Positions 8,580 through 17,428 of a stretch of 54,590 bases of DNA are shown in pieces. Numbering within the stretch: the first letter of the stretch is position 1; the number at the start of each line of letters is the position of its first letter. Under the pieces are notes generated by a model. It made no database searches and was not told the origin of the DNA. It was given only the letters and a program-made list of their open reading frames with translations. The stretch is from O2-02-FULL-42-9 sp038043025 (GTDB taxonomy: Bacteria > Pseudomonadota > Gammaproteobacteria > UBA12402). The position numbers were made by a program, and so were the translations under genes. Where the stretch lies: NCBI GenBank assembly GCA_038043025.1, contig JBBTCW010000009.1, positions 1 through 54,590 of the forward strand, in the 5' to 3' direction.

Positions 8580-10181
8580 TTATTGTTTCGCGTACAATAT
8601 TTTAGGATCGAGGCTAATGATACGCCGCGCTTCCTCAATGCTTGTAACGCCTTGTAATATTAGTTCTAATGCGCGCTGCTGCAAAGTTTGTTCATTCGTT
8701 TCTGGCTGAGAATTTTTAAATGATAGAAGTTCGTGCACGGCTATTCTCGATGAGTATCCCTTATAACATTTTTCGCATTGCCCGGCCTGAAAAATGAGCG
8801 CATCATTGGGAAAATCAAATTGTTGTTTGATTTGTTTTGCTTGCGGATGCGTTTTTTTGCAATGATCGCATAATTTTCTAATCAAACGTTGTGCGGTGAT
8901 TAAAAGTAACGAACTCTTGACATCATAATCTTTTATGCCCATTTGATTGAGTCGTGTTAATGCTTCTGCTGCACTATTAGTGTGTAATGTGGTTAAAACT
9001 AAATGTCCCGTTTGTGCGGCGTTGATAGCAATAGCCGCAGTCTCGGCATCTCGAATTTCGCCAATCATGATGATATCAGGATCTTGTCGCAGAAATGCGC
9101 GCAAGGTGCGGGCAAAATCCAAACCAATTTTTGGATTGATATTGACCTGATTAATGCCGGGTAAGTTTATTTCAACGGGATCTTCGATGGTGACGATGTT
9201 TTTTTCAGTTGAATTTAAATATTGTAATATAGCATAAAGCGTGACGGTTTTGCCGCTGCCTGTTGGGCCGGTGACGATGATAAGACCCTGCGGCTTATTA
9301 ATGGCACGCATAAAGGAGTCATATTGTGAAACGGTAAATCCTAATGTTTGAATATCGCGAAGTAATTGTTGATGATCGAGCAGGCGCAAGACGATTTTTT
9401 CACCATGAGTGGTCGGACAGGTACTGACGCGCACGTCAACATAATGATCCTGTTCTTGTATTTTAAAATGGCCATCTTGGGGTAATCGTTTTTCGGTAAT
9501 ATCGAGTTGACATATAATTTTTATACGTGCTGCAATGCGCGTGGCATTATCTTTTTGTATAGTCGTTATGATTCTTAATAATCCGTTTTGTCGAAAACGA
9601 ATATGGCATCGATTTTCATCCACTTCAAAATGAATGTCAGAGATTTGTTGTTTGATGGCATCCTGTAATAAAGTATTAATGTAGTGGATGAGAGGCTCAT
9701 CATCATTTTGTGCTAAATCAATTGCTTGAGAATGAGTGAGTGAGTGGTTGTTGAGAGTGGTCTCATGATGTTCCATCGTGATTTGATGAATCATCGTTTG
9801 CAAATGATCGTACCGCGCAATGACAAAGTTTATTTGCTGCTGTATTTGAAATTGAATCGCCTTTAAATGTTCTGTGTGGGTGGGATCTAAAATGGCGATG
9901 GTGACGATGTTTTGTATTTGTGAAACAGGCAATATCCACTGTTTATATATTTGCGTAATAGGGATAAGGTGATGCGGAATGCTGTGAGGATCGTATTGCA
10001 AGAGATCAATAACGGGCAGCTGAAAAAAATCCGCTAATGCTTTTGCGAGCAGATCGGGTGGAATTAATTGATGTTGTGCCAAATAACGAATGCAAGAGGA
10101 AGATTTTTTAATTTTTTCGAGATGTTGATCGAGTGCTTTTTTGTCGATTAATTGTTTGGTGATGAGATAGTTTAAAAACAT
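8580..10181 (-). CDS. pilB: Type IV pilus extension ATPase
   Basis: PilB is the hexameric cytoplasmic ATPase that powers pilus assembly. The order is an N-terminal MshEN-like region (about 1-150), then a RecA-like core with Walker A GPTGSGKT, an Asp box, Walker B with MIGEIRDAETA and a His box (TGHLVLTTLHTN). Near the end are tetracysteine zinc motifs CDHC and CEKC. The upstream ATG at 10247 would overlap the pilin gene by 65 bp. The ATG at 10181 starts one base after the pilin stop and gives MFLNYLITKQLIDK, the normal PilB start (533 residues), so it is preferred. Coupling to pilin translation is likely because no strong ribosome-binding site is seen. Confidence 0.94.
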   Translation of the reverse strand: MFLNYLITKQLIDKKALDQHLEKIKKSSSCIRYLAQHQLIPPDLLAKALADFFQLPVIDLLQYDPHSIPHHLIPITQIYKQWILPVSQIQNIVTIAILDPTHTEHLKAIQFQIQQQINFVIARYDHLQTMIHQITMEHHETTLNNHSLTHSQAIDLAQNDDEPLIHYINTLLQDAIKQQISDIHFEVDENRCHIRFRQNGLLRIITTIQKDNATRIAARIKIICQLDITEKRLPQDGHFKIQEQDHYVDVRVSTCPTTHGEKIVLRLLDHQQLLRDIQTLGFTVSQYDSFMRAINKPQGLIIVTGPTGSGKTVTLYAILQYLNSTEKNIVTIEDPVEINLPGINQVNINPKIGLDFARTLRAFLRQDPDIIMIGEIRDAETAAIAINAAQTGHLVLTTLHTNSAAEALTRLNQMGIKDYDVKSSLLLITAQRLIRKLCDHCKKTHPQAKQIKQQFDFPNDALIFQAGQCEKCYKGYSSRIAVHELLSFKNSQPETNEQTLQQRALELILQGVTSIEEARRIISLDPKILYAKQ

Positions 10182-10182
10182 A

Positions 10183-10581
10183 TTAATCTTTGCACATGCC
10201 AGCGTCCACGCAACTTCCGCTTGTTGTCCAATGACTGCCTGTTTCATCGGGGGTTAAAATAAACGTATAACCGCCCGCGGCTTTTGTGCCGGTGGAAGTA
10301 ATGATGCCGTTTATAACCGTTAAGCTGGCTAGATTTTTTGTTGCATCGGGGGCATTGGGAATACCATTTTTACCGGTCGACAAATCTTTTATGTCATCGC
10401 CTTCTTGTAATGCAATGGCAATAGCGGTTTTGTAAGGCGCAGCGGTTAGAATGACCTCGGCAAATCGTGCGCGTTTTGTATAATCTTGGTAAGACGGAAT
10501 AGCAATCGCCGTCAAAATGCCGATGATGGTAATGACGATCAGTAATTCAATTAATGTAAATCCAGTGTTTCTGTTCATCAC
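10183..10581 (-). CDS. pilA: Type IV major pilin (PilA-like)
   Basis: This is a structural pilin subunit of 132 residues as a precursor. It has a short basic leader ending MMNRNTG, the PilD cleavage and methylation site G|FTLIELLIVI with the conserved Glu at mature position 5, and a single hydrophobic helix to about residue 28. The globular domain ends with a Cys pair (SCVDAGMC) that would form the C-terminal disulphide loop. It is the first gene of the pilA-B-C-D-coaE-zapD unit. Two consecutive ATGs are possible starts. Confidence 0.93.
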   Translation of the reverse strand: MMNRNTGFTLIELLIVITIIGILTAIAIPSYQDYTKRARFAEVILTAAPYKTAIAIALQEGDDIKDLSTGKNGIPNAPDATKNLASLTVINGIITSTGTKAAGGYTFILTPDETGSHWTTSGSCVDAGMCKD

Positions 10582-10719
10582 GAGTTCTCCAATATAATAT
10601 GTATGTTGTCACATTGTTGATGAACGACTACGCAGCGTCAATCGGGAGTTTTACTGAAAATAACTCAAAACAGTGCTTGCGGCAGAGGGTTTGTGCTTTT
10701 ATAATGCAAGTTGTTTATG

Positions 10720-11040
10720 ACCGAGATATTGTCATGCCGCGGTTTAACCGCGGCATCCAGAAGAATTTCGCTGGATCCCGCGGTCAAGCCGCGGGATGAC
10801 AGAAGCTTGTAAGTTGGGCTGAGCTCACACGAAGCCCAACAATGAATGATCAACACCGAGATAGCTCAGTGATTTCATTGGCTTCGCTTTTGTAGCTCGT
10901 GGGTTGGACACTCACGCGTGTGAAGCCCAACAATGATTTTGTCATGCCGCGGTTTAACCGCGGCATCCAGTATTATATTTTCTGGATCCCGCGGTCAAGC
11001 CGCGGGATGACGGAAGCTCGTAGGTTGGGCTGAGCGCACG
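10720..11040. repeat. REP cluster with two composite units and short tRNA-Thr 5' fragments
   Basis: Two near-copies of a composite lie here, at about 10731-10825 and 10941-11036. Each has a REP GTCATGCCGCGG..CCGCGGCATCC, a short spacer, a second REP GGATCCCGCGG..CCGCGGGATGAC, and a GTAG-type REP related to GTAGGTTGGGCTGAGC. Fragments of the tRNA-Thr 5' end occur at 10721-10728 (CCGAGATA) and 10856-10870 (CCGAGATAGCTCAGT). No coding gene is supported between the pilin start and the tRNA, a gap of about 700 bases. Confidence 0.75.
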
Positions 11041-11042
11041 CA

Positions 11043-11365
<323 letters not shown>

Positions 11366-11394
11366 GTAGAATCAAGTTGTTATCAGTGTTTTTG

Positions 11395-11417
11395 GGCGAC
11401 GGCGAGTCGTCTTTTTT
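11395..11417 (+). terminator. Rho-independent terminator of tRNA-Thr
   Basis: Stem GGCGAC/GTCGTC with a 5-base loop is followed by six T residues, 29 bases past the tRNA CCA end. Confidence 0.75.
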
Positions 11418-11546
11418 GTTATGGGTTCCTCTGTGGGTTCCTTTTGGCTTCATTCTTGAAAAAAACCAGAATTTTTTATTGCTAAACTTTTTATAATCAC
11501 TCATAATACATTTACTACTTCCCCTATGGTTTCGACTGTAGGGCAC

Positions 11547-11574
11547 AAGGCTCCTCCGGGAGCCTTTGTTTTTT
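11547..11574 (+). terminator. Rho-independent terminator just before the NYN gene
   Basis: Stem AAGGCTCC/GGAGCCTT with loop TCCG leads into a T-rich run. A second hairpin (CCCTATGG/CTGTAGGG pairing with G-U) sits directly before it at about 11522-11543. Two hairpins and a T run without an upstream ORF could be the end of a small RNA, or of a lost gene. Nothing else is recognisable in 11418-11520. Confidence 0.6.
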
Positions 11575-11586
11575 GTGAGGCTTGCA

Positions 11587-11937
11587 ATGGAAGATAATAA
11601 AAAGCGAACTTATATCTATGTTGATGGATTTAATCTTTATTATGGAGCATTGAAAAATACGCCATACAAATGGCTTGATTTAAAGTCATTGTTTCAAAAA
11701 TTATTGAATGATTCACACAAAATTTTAGCAATAAAATATTACACAGCAAAAATTTCTGTTCGAGATGGAGATGAGGAAGCTCCAATTAGGCAACAAAGTT
11801 ATATTAGGGGATTAGAAAAATATATCCCGGAATTTTCAGTGTACTATGGCCATTATCTAACGCATGCGGTTACGTTGCCTTTAGCCGATAGCAAAAAGAA
11901 TAAAACCAAATTTGCAAAGGTTTTGAAAAGCTCGTAG
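11587..11937 (+). pseudogene. NYN-domain (PIN-like) nuclease, 3'-truncated by a REP
   Basis: This is the N-terminal half of an NYN (LabA/DUF88-type) protein. These are PIN-fold proteins, several of which are RNases. The opening YIYVDGFNLYYGAL carries the first conserved Asp of the metal site and the family's FNLY signature. Only about 116 residues remain; full family members are about 200 or more and hold further acidic residues (the S-N-D-S-D segment) that are missing here. The frame stops in a TAG contributed by a GTAG-type REP at 11934, so truncation by repeat insertion or deletion is visible. The ATG at 11587 is preferred to 11566 because GAGG lies 6 bases upstream. Activity is unlikely. 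Confidence 0.65.
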
Positions 11938-11966
11938 GTTGGGCTGAGCGTATGCGAAGCCCAACG
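11934..11966. repeat. GTAG-type REP breaking two convergent genes
   Basis: The GTAG tetranucleotide followed by an imperfect palindrome GTTGGGCT..AGCCCAAC is the hallmark layout of REPs mobilised by RAYT transposases. It supplies the stop codon of the NYN fragment on the plus strand and interrupts a possible minus-strand frame at 11966-12015. No RAYT gene is in the window. Confidence 0.75.
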
Positions 11967-12015
11967 ATAATATTGCAGTTAAGCGTTCGGCTTCATTCCA
12001 TTCATCCCAATCCAT
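11966..12015 (-). other. Possible 5' remnant of a gene after the lone antitoxin
   Basis: Directly behind the antitoxin stop, an ATG at 12015 opens MDWDEWNEAERLTAIL, which looks like genuine protein. It then runs into the REP and becomes antisense of the NYN fragment. This is the place where an AbiEii-type toxin would be expected. The identity cannot be confirmed from 16 residues. Confidence 0.2.
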
Positions 12016-12023
12016 CGCATTTT

Positions 12024-12644
12024 TTATAAAGATCGACGCAAATTGTCTTGAAGTCTATTTATATTTGCCTCAATCAGCAGGCGCCTGCTTTTGTTTTTCA
12101 CATGTTTCAACCATTTTTTCAATAAGGAAAATTTAAAATTTTCCGGTATATCGATTTCAGTGAGTCGTTTAAATAAATTGGATTTTGCAGGCATCAGATA
12201 TAACGTATCAAATAAAGATTTTTCGGGTGTTGCCATTAGCAATGAGTGTTTTCCATATATTTCATAGCCTGTAAATAAAACAGGGTTGATGCTGTGGATG
12301 GATATTTTTCCTAAAGGGGTTTCAAATATTTTCGTTTTTCCATTAGAAATGGCGAAAATGGTATTTGGAATTTGATCAATCATGCCGTGATAATATAAAG
12401 CAGAATAAAGTGAAATATAAGCCATCATGGGTTGAACCAAGATGTTGGGTAATAACAGCGGGTCAACGGAGCTGGAATAAGCCCATCGTCCGCGCGCCAA
12501 ATGAACAATCGTTTTTTGCTTTGCTAATCGGGATAACAGTGTCGCTGCATGAGCGGCTGAAATGCCTAATATACTGGCTGCTTCCGTTGTTAGAAAAGTT
12601 GGCGCTAACGCGTTTAATTTTTGATGAGCGGTTAAAAGATTCAT
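12024..12644 (-). CDS. AbiEi-type antitoxin / transcriptional regulator, apparently without toxin
   Basis: This 206-residue protein belongs to the AbiEi-like antitoxin group of type IV toxin-antitoxin systems. An N-terminal winged HTH (FLTTEAASILGISAAHAATLLSRLA) is followed by the ARGRWAY segment, then the C-terminal domain with PMMAYISLYSALYYHGM and TPEKSLFDTLYLM, as in COG5340 proteins. AbiEi proteins bind inverted repeats at their own promoter and counteract the nucleotidyltransferase AbiEii. A 16-bp inverted repeat lies 59 bp upstream. No intact AbiEii follows; the downstream gene seems cut by a REP. The protein may be a solitary relic antitoxin or an independent regulator. A second, complete AbiE pair is at 52.5-54.0 kb, and the two antitoxins are only distantly alike. 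Confidence 0.75.
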   Translation of the reverse strand: MNLLTAHQKLNALAPTFLTTEAASILGISAAHAATLLSRLAKQKTIVHLARGRWAYSSSVDPLLLPNILVQPMMAYISLYSALYYHGMIDQIPNTIFAISNGKTKIFETPLGKISIHSINPVLFTGYEIYGKHSLLMATPEKSLFDTLYLMPAKSNLFKRLTEIDIPENFKFSLLKKWLKHVKNKSRRLLIEANINRLQDNLRRSL

Positions 12645-12724
12645 GGTTCTAACCTATTTAAATAATGAAACACCTCGATTTGTTCTTGCGGTGTCGGCAT
12701 ATCTATAATTCCAATTAATTGCAT
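12641..12724 (-). CDS. Possible 27-residue ORF translationally coupled to the antitoxin
   Basis: Reading from ATG at 12724, a 27-codon frame (ending HYLNRLEP) stops at a TGA that overlaps the antitoxin start as ATGA. The ATG lies in the spacer of the inverted repeat. It could be a leader peptide, a coupled upstream cistron, the tail of a deleted gene, or chance. An internal ATG at 12700 would give 19 residues. Confidence 0.25.
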   Translation of the reverse strand: MQLIGIIDMPTPQEQIEVFHYLNRLEP

Positions 12725-12748
12725 ATATGTTGTTAATTGGAATTATAG
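12703..12748. promoter_or_regulatory. Perfect 16-bp inverted repeat, probable antitoxin operator
   Basis: CTATAATTCCAATTAA (12703-12718) is inverted exactly at 12733-12748, with a 14-base spacer. It lies upstream of the AbiEi-type gene, whose homologues bind inverted repeats at their own promoters. Neither end is followed by a T run, so a terminator is less likely. Confidence 0.6.
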
Positions 12749-12879
12749 ACTATGGGTGAAAAAATGCAAGTCATCCACTTTATCCTTTCTACAGGACTTT
12801 TTCTTTAATTGCATGTGGGCGGTATTTTGAGTACCCTATCTACCGTATCGTTCAACAAGGAACAACGAAATTAATTAAC

Positions 12880-13362
12880 ATGACCCTATTAAAAATCATA
12901 TCCGGCGGTCAAACCGGAGTAGATCGAGCTGCGCTTGATGTTGCAATAGAAATGAAAATACCTTATGGCGGTTGGTGTCCAAAAGGAAGACTGGCGGAGT
13001 TAGGAACCACTATTCCAACAAAATATATACTGCAAGAAACAACATCGGCCAAATTCGAAGAAAGAACAAAATTAAATATTAGGGATTCTGATGGTACATT
13101 GATACTGGTGCCCGAAACCCCTATCAAGGTCACTGATGGAACTATTTTAACTATTGAAGAAGTCAAGTTTGTACATAAACCGTTTCTCATTATAGATCTA
13201 TCAAAAAAGATATCCCCCGAGATTATTGCAGCATGGATTGATGAAAATAATATTGAAACGTTGAACATTGCAGGGCCGAGAGAATCACAAAGTCCGGGAA
13301 TATACAACGCAAGCTTGCGCGCCCTCAGAAACATTTTGAAACGAGCTCGTAGATTGGGTTGA
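12880..13362 (+). CDS. Putative molybdenum-carrier (MoCo carrier-like) protein
   Basis: This 160-residue Rossmann-like protein of the MoCo-carrier/YpsA-like superfamily opens with the characteristic ISGGQTGVDRAALD, followed by GGWCPKGRLAE and a later SDGTLIL segment. Relatives are proposed to bind molybdenum cofactor or nucleotide ligands; function here is unproven. The C-terminus NIAGPRESQSPGIYNASLRAL is family-like, but the last four residues and the stop come from a GTAG-type REP (13349 on). The original end may therefore have been altered while leaving the domain largely whole. It sits alone in the accessory stretch between tRNA-Thr and typA, with no molybdenum genes nearby. Confidence 0.75.
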   Translation: MTLLKIISGGQTGVDRAALDVAIEMKIPYGGWCPKGRLAELGTTIPTKYILQETTSAKFEERTKLNIRDSDGTLILVPETPIKVTDGTILTIEEVKFVHKPFLIIDLSKKISPEIIAAWIDENNIETLNIAGPRESQSPGIYNASLRALRNILKRARRLG

Positions 13363-13366
13363 GCGC
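13345..13366. repeat. Partial GTAG-type REP forming the 3' end of the MoCo-carrier gene
   Basis: GAGCTCGTAGATTGGGTTGAGC matches the left half of the REP at 11930-11950; the right arm is lost. The TGA stop of the gene lies inside it. Confidence 0.6.
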
Positions 13367-13391
13367 ATTCCACTGGTGCTATTTGATTTCA

Positions 13392-14780
13392 TTACATTTG
13401 TCGAAATCCTCGAAATGCATCATCTTTTTCTAGGTATAATTTTTTTGCCATTTTTTGATAATCTCGTCTTTTATTGTTGAAATAATTTTTCAGTAATCGA
13501 GAGTTGGCTTCATAAAGAGCTTGATGGAATTCTGTGTCTGTAAGGTTGGTGAAGTTAATGGATAATAAATCTGAGTTGGTATGCTTATTCGTATAGAAGT
13601 CCTCGCAATCTTTTAATAAGCCTTGGTTAATTGCATAGTCATATAAAGGACTGCCGGGATAAGGCGTGACGGGGCGGATCGTTCTCATTTGTGCGCCATC
13701 ATCATATTTTAATAAAAATTGAACGCCTTTTTCAAGGGTTTCTTTTGTTTCACCAATGTTTCCAAAGATAATATTATAGCCTGGGCTAATGCCGACCGCT
13801 AAAGTGGCTTCGATACCAGCGATAATTTGTTTTGTGGTTAGACATTTATTCATATTTTTTAAAATTTGATCATCAAATGCTTCGATGCCATAATTGATAA
13901 AGACGCAGCCGGCCTTTTTCATTAGTTTTAATAAGGCGGGTGTCGCATAATTGAGACGACCGTTGCAATCCCACTTAATATTTAATTGAGCTTTAATGAA
14001 GGCGTTACATAATTCTTCAGTTCTTTTAACGGAGGACATTAAGAGTTCATCCATAAATGCAATATAGCTGATTTTATAGGTTCTTTTTAAAAATTCGATT
14101 TCTTCAATGATTGATTCAGGACTGCGTGCTCTAAAGCCTGTGTCCATGCGGTAACAGAAATTACATTTAAACCAACATCCTCGGCCGGATATCATCGGCA
14201 TAACAAATTCAGCGGGGCTGACATGCGGCATTCTGAGCAAACGATAATATTCAATAGGGAATAAACCGTATGCTGGCATCGGAATGCTTGCTAGATTGTG
14301 AATGAGTGGGCGTCTTTCATTAATATGTATCTGATTATTTTCTTGGTAGGCAATTCCTTTTACTTGCGAAAGCGACGTTTTATGTGCTAGCGCATCGAGC
14401 AATTCAATAATGGTATTTTCACCTTCCCCCATCACGATAGCGTCCGCGCCCGTTTTCTTTAAAAAATATTCAGGTTCGGGTACAGGGCCATGCCCGCCGA
14501 GAATAAAAAAGGGACGATGGCGAGATTTATTGATGGCAGCAGCAGCACCCATGAGCTGCTGATATTGAAAATATCCACCGATAGTGCTGTAACCTAATGC
14601 ATCAAATTTATTTTTATCGAGATATTCGGTTAAGTGCTCATTAGGATAGTGATGTAGATCTTGGCTGTAGATTTCAATATCAATTCCTTGGGCGCGTAAA
14701 ATGGCGGCAATATAGGCTAATCCTATGGGGAATGAATGTAGATGAGAGCCGTTATCGTAAACAACCAATAAAATTCTCAT
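13392..14780 (-). CDS. B12-binding-domain radical SAM protein, unknown substrate
   Basis: This 462-residue protein has a cobalamin-binding-like Rossmann domain at residues 1-140 (SFPIGLAYIAAILRAQG, ILGGHGPVPEPEYFL, VMGEGE) followed by a radical SAM TIM barrel. The [4Fe-4S] cysteines are C202, C206 and C209 in GCWFKCNFCY. The family includes P-methylases, BchE-like cyclases and many uncharacterised methyltransferases. Neither the classic B12 His motif (DxHxxG) nor a maturation partner is evident. The gene is monocistronic and divergent from typA. The product cannot be named without biochemical data. Confidence 0.85.
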   Translation of the reverse strand: MRILLVVYDNGSHLHSFPIGLAYIAAILRAQGIDIEIYSQDLHHYPNEHLTEYLDKNKFDALGYSTIGGYFQYQQLMGAAAAINKSRHRPFFILGGHGPVPEPEYFLKKTGADAIVMGEGENTIIELLDALAHKTSLSQVKGIAYQENNQIHINERRPLIHNLASIPMPAYGLFPIEYYRLLRMPHVSPAEFVMPMISGRGCWFKCNFCYRMDTGFRARSPESIIEEIEFLKRTYKISYIAFMDELLMSSVKRTEELCNAFIKAQLNIKWDCNGRLNYATPALLKLMKKAGCVFINYGIEAFDDQILKNMNKCLTTKQIIAGIEATLAVGISPGYNIIFGNIGETKETLEKGVQFLLKYDDGAQMRTIRPVTPYPGSPLYDYAINQGLLKDCEDFYTNKHTNSDLLSINFTNLTDTEFHQALYEANSRLLKNYFNNKRRDYQKMAKKLYLEKDDAFRGFRQM

Positions 14781-14938
14781 GGAAATGTCCTATATGTGTG
14801 TTGGCGTGGAAATAGTAACATATTTTTGCTATTTGATAACAGTTTTGGTTGCTTTAAAGTCCATTTTTGATTAATCTCTGCGCACCGTTTGGATTATAGG
14901 CTAGTACGCAAGAAATAAGGTAACAGGTTGATAAGACT

Positions 14939-16753
14939 ATGCAAAATAAATTACGTAATATCGCAATCATCGCCCATGTCGATCATGGCAAGACGACATT
15001 GGTCGATAAATTATTGCAGCAATCCGGGACTTTTCATCAAAGGATGCAGATTTCCGAGCGAATTTTAGACTCCAATGACCTCGAAAGAGAGCGTGGTATT
15101 ACGATTTTGGCCAAGAATATCGCGATTGAATGGAATGGCTATCATATCAATATTGTCGATACCCCGGGTCATGCGGACTTTGGTGGCGAGGTTGAGCGCA
15201 TTCTATCGATGGTGGATTCGGTATTGCTGTTGGTCGATGCGGTCGATGGGCCGATGCCACAGACGCGTTTCGTGACACAAAAAGCATTTGCCCAAGGATT
15301 AAATCCAATTCTGGTTGTGAATAAGGTTGATCGTCCAGGGAGCCGCCCAGATTGGGTTGTGGATCAAGTATTTGATTTGTTTGATAAACTGGGTGCCACT
15401 GATAAGCAATTAGATTTTCCGGTGATTTATACCTCTGCGTTGTTGGGTTATGCGACCTTAGATTTAAATCAGCCATCCACAGATATGAAACCTTTATTTG
15501 AAATGATTGTGGATCGTGTGCCGCCTCCTGTGGTCAATGTCGATGCGCCATTTCAAATGCAGATTAGTTCGTTGGATTATTCCAGTTATGTCGGATCGAT
15601 TGGCATCGGTCGCATAAAAAATGGTGTGGCCAAAACCAATATGCTCGTGACCGTCGTTGGCAGTAATGGCGAAACGAGAAAAGGCCGTATTTTACAGGTC
15701 TTAAAACATGCGGGCTTAGAACGAGAAGAGGTGCCCGAAGCGTACGCCGGTGACATTATTGCCATTACCGGCGTCGATGATTTAAAAATTTCAGATACGT
15801 TATGCGATCCTGATCATGTTAAGGCGTTGCCGGCATTATTGGTGGATGAGCCGACGGTCGTGATGACATTTCAAGTAAATACCTCACCGTTTGCAGGCCG
15901 CGAAGGAAAATTTTTAACGAGCCGTCATTTGCGTGATCGGTTACAGCGCGAGCTCATTCACAATGTTGCGTTGCGCGTAGAAGAAACCAGTGATCCCGAT
16001 AAGTTTCGCGTTTCGGGGCGCGGTGAATTGCATTTATCAATTTTATTAGAAAACATGCGTCGTGAAGGCTATGAATTAGCCGTGTCACGTCCTGAGGTGA
16101 TTACAAAAGTAGTGAATGGTCAGGAATCCGAGCCGTATGAGTTGGTGATCATTGATATTGAAGAGCGACATCAAGGCGTGATCATGGAACAGATGGGGAT
16201 GCGTCAAGCGAAGATGCAAGATATGCAATCCGATGGGAAGGGGCGTATTCGCTTAGATTATATTGTGCCGACTCGAAAATTGATTGGATTTCATACCGGA
16301 TTTTTAACGATGACATCGGGAACTGGCATTATTCATCATATATTTGATCATTTTGGTGTGATCGAAAATGATGGCGATGAGCATAAACGTCAAAATGGCG
16401 TGTTGATTTCAAACTGTGCGGGCAAGGCAACGGGCTTTTCGATTTGGAATATGCAAGAGCGCGGCAAAATATTTATTGATCCGCAAACCGAAGTTTACGA
16501 AGGAATGATTATTGGATTGCATTCCCGTGATAATGATTTAGTGGTGAATATTATTAAAGGCAAGCAGTTAACGAATATACGATCAGTGAGTTCAGACGAA
16601 CATATCGTGTTAGTGCCGCCGATCAAAATGACCTTGGAGCAAGCATTAGATTTTATTGATGACGATGAGTTGGTTGAAATCACACCAAAATATATTCGCT
16701 TGCGCAAGAAGTTGTTAACAGAGATTGATCGAAAGCGCGCAGGGCGAGAGTAA
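14939..16753 (+). CDS. typA: Ribosome-associated GTPase TypA/BipA
   Basis: This is a translational GTPase of 604 residues, the usual length. Domain order is the GTPase domain (P-loop AHVDHGKTT, switch RERGITILAKN, DTPGH, NKVD), domain II, domain III, an EF-G-like domain V and the TypA-specific C-terminal domain. It binds 70S ribosomes and aids ribosome assembly and stress or cold growth. It has its own promoter region, divergent from the radical SAM gene. The YkgJ-type gene follows after 33 bases and may be cotranscribed. Confidence 0.97.
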   Translation: MQNKLRNIAIIAHVDHGKTTLVDKLLQQSGTFHQRMQISERILDSNDLERERGITILAKNIAIEWNGYHINIVDTPGHADFGGEVERILSMVDSVLLLVDAVDGPMPQTRFVTQKAFAQGLNPILVVNKVDRPGSRPDWVVDQVFDLFDKLGATDKQLDFPVIYTSALLGYATLDLNQPSTDMKPLFEMIVDRVPPPVVNVDAPFQMQISSLDYSSYVGSIGIGRIKNGVAKTNMLVTVVGSNGETRKGRILQVLKHAGLEREEVPEAYAGDIIAITGVDDLKISDTLCDPDHVKALPALLVDEPTVVMTFQVNTSPFAGREGKFLTSRHLRDRLQRELIHNVALRVEETSDPDKFRVSGRGELHLSILLENMRREGYELAVSRPEVITKVVNGQESEPYELVIIDIEERHQGVIMEQMGMRQAKMQDMQSDGKGRIRLDYIVPTRKLIGFHTGFLTMTSGTGIIHHIFDHFGVIENDGDEHKRQNGVLISNCAGKATGFSIWNMQERGKIFIDPQTEVYEGMIIGLHSRDNDLVVNIIKGKQLTNIRSVSSDEHIVLVPPIKMTLEQALDFIDDDELVEITPKYIRLRKKLLTEIDRKRAGRE

Positions 16754-16786
16754 TAGAGCTGTCATTTCGAACAGAAAAACAAAACA

Positions 16787-17398
16787 ATGTACACAGATCC
16801 AAATAAAAACTTATATCCCTTTATCGATCAATTGGTTGGAGAAGCGGTTGCAGATGTTCGTGAAAAAGGCGGCAAGATCAGTTGTCAGGCCGGTTGTTCG
16901 TACTGCTGTCACTTGCTGATTGAGATTACTTGGGAAGAGGCTATCGAGTTGGCGCTTTGGATTAAAGCACAACCGAAAAAAGAAGCGGCCGAATGGACGC
17001 GGCGTGTAAAATATAACGCCAACATTGTTAAACAGCTTTTTTTAACGCATAAAAAAGGAAAAGCATTTCTTTCGCCCGTCGACGAAGGTGGGGTTGAAAT
17101 TCCAGAAACATTATTTGATGAATATTTCGATCAATTAAATTTGCCCTGTCCTTTTTTGAAAGACGATTGTTGTGCGGTGTATGCACATCGTCCTTCGCCA
17201 TGTCGTTTACATTTGGTATCTACGCCAGCTATTCATTGTTCAAATTGTTCTGACTATGCTGATAAAGATATCAGCACGCCACGCAAAGTGAAATCTGTTC
17301 AAGTGTTGGTGGGTAAAATGATGGATATCGCACATAAAGATGAGCGCTGGGGGCATTTTGGCATTATGGTGGAGGCGGCGTTGACGTCGCTTAAATAA
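16787..17398 (+). CDS. YkgJ-type cysteine-cluster (zinc/iron-chelating) protein
   Basis: This 203-residue member of the YkgJ/CxxCxxCC family, proposed to chelate zinc or iron, has an N-terminal cluster C-x3-C-x2-CC (CQAGCSYCC). A second cluster follows (CPFLKDDCCAVYAHRPSPCR), the signature of PF03692-type proteins. C-S-N-C residues follow near 150. Function in the family is not firmly known. It lies between typA and yheS, all on the plus strand with short gaps, so the three may form one transcription unit. Confidence 0.8.
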   Translation: MYTDPNKNLYPFIDQLVGEAVADVREKGGKISCQAGCSYCCHLLIEITWEEAIELALWIKAQPKKEAAEWTRRVKYNANIVKQLFLTHKKGKAFLSPVDEGGVEIPETLFDEYFDQLNLPCPFLKDDCCAVYAHRPSPCRLHLVSTPAIHCSNCSDYADKDISTPRKVKSVQVLVGKMMDIAHKDERWGHFGIMVEAALTSLK

Positions 17399-17428
17399 TG
17401 TGGTCGAAATAAAGATTGATTTTGTTTT

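Noticed and set aside
8947..9150. ORF on the plus strand inside pilB
   Set aside because: It is a shadow frame of the pilB Walker region.
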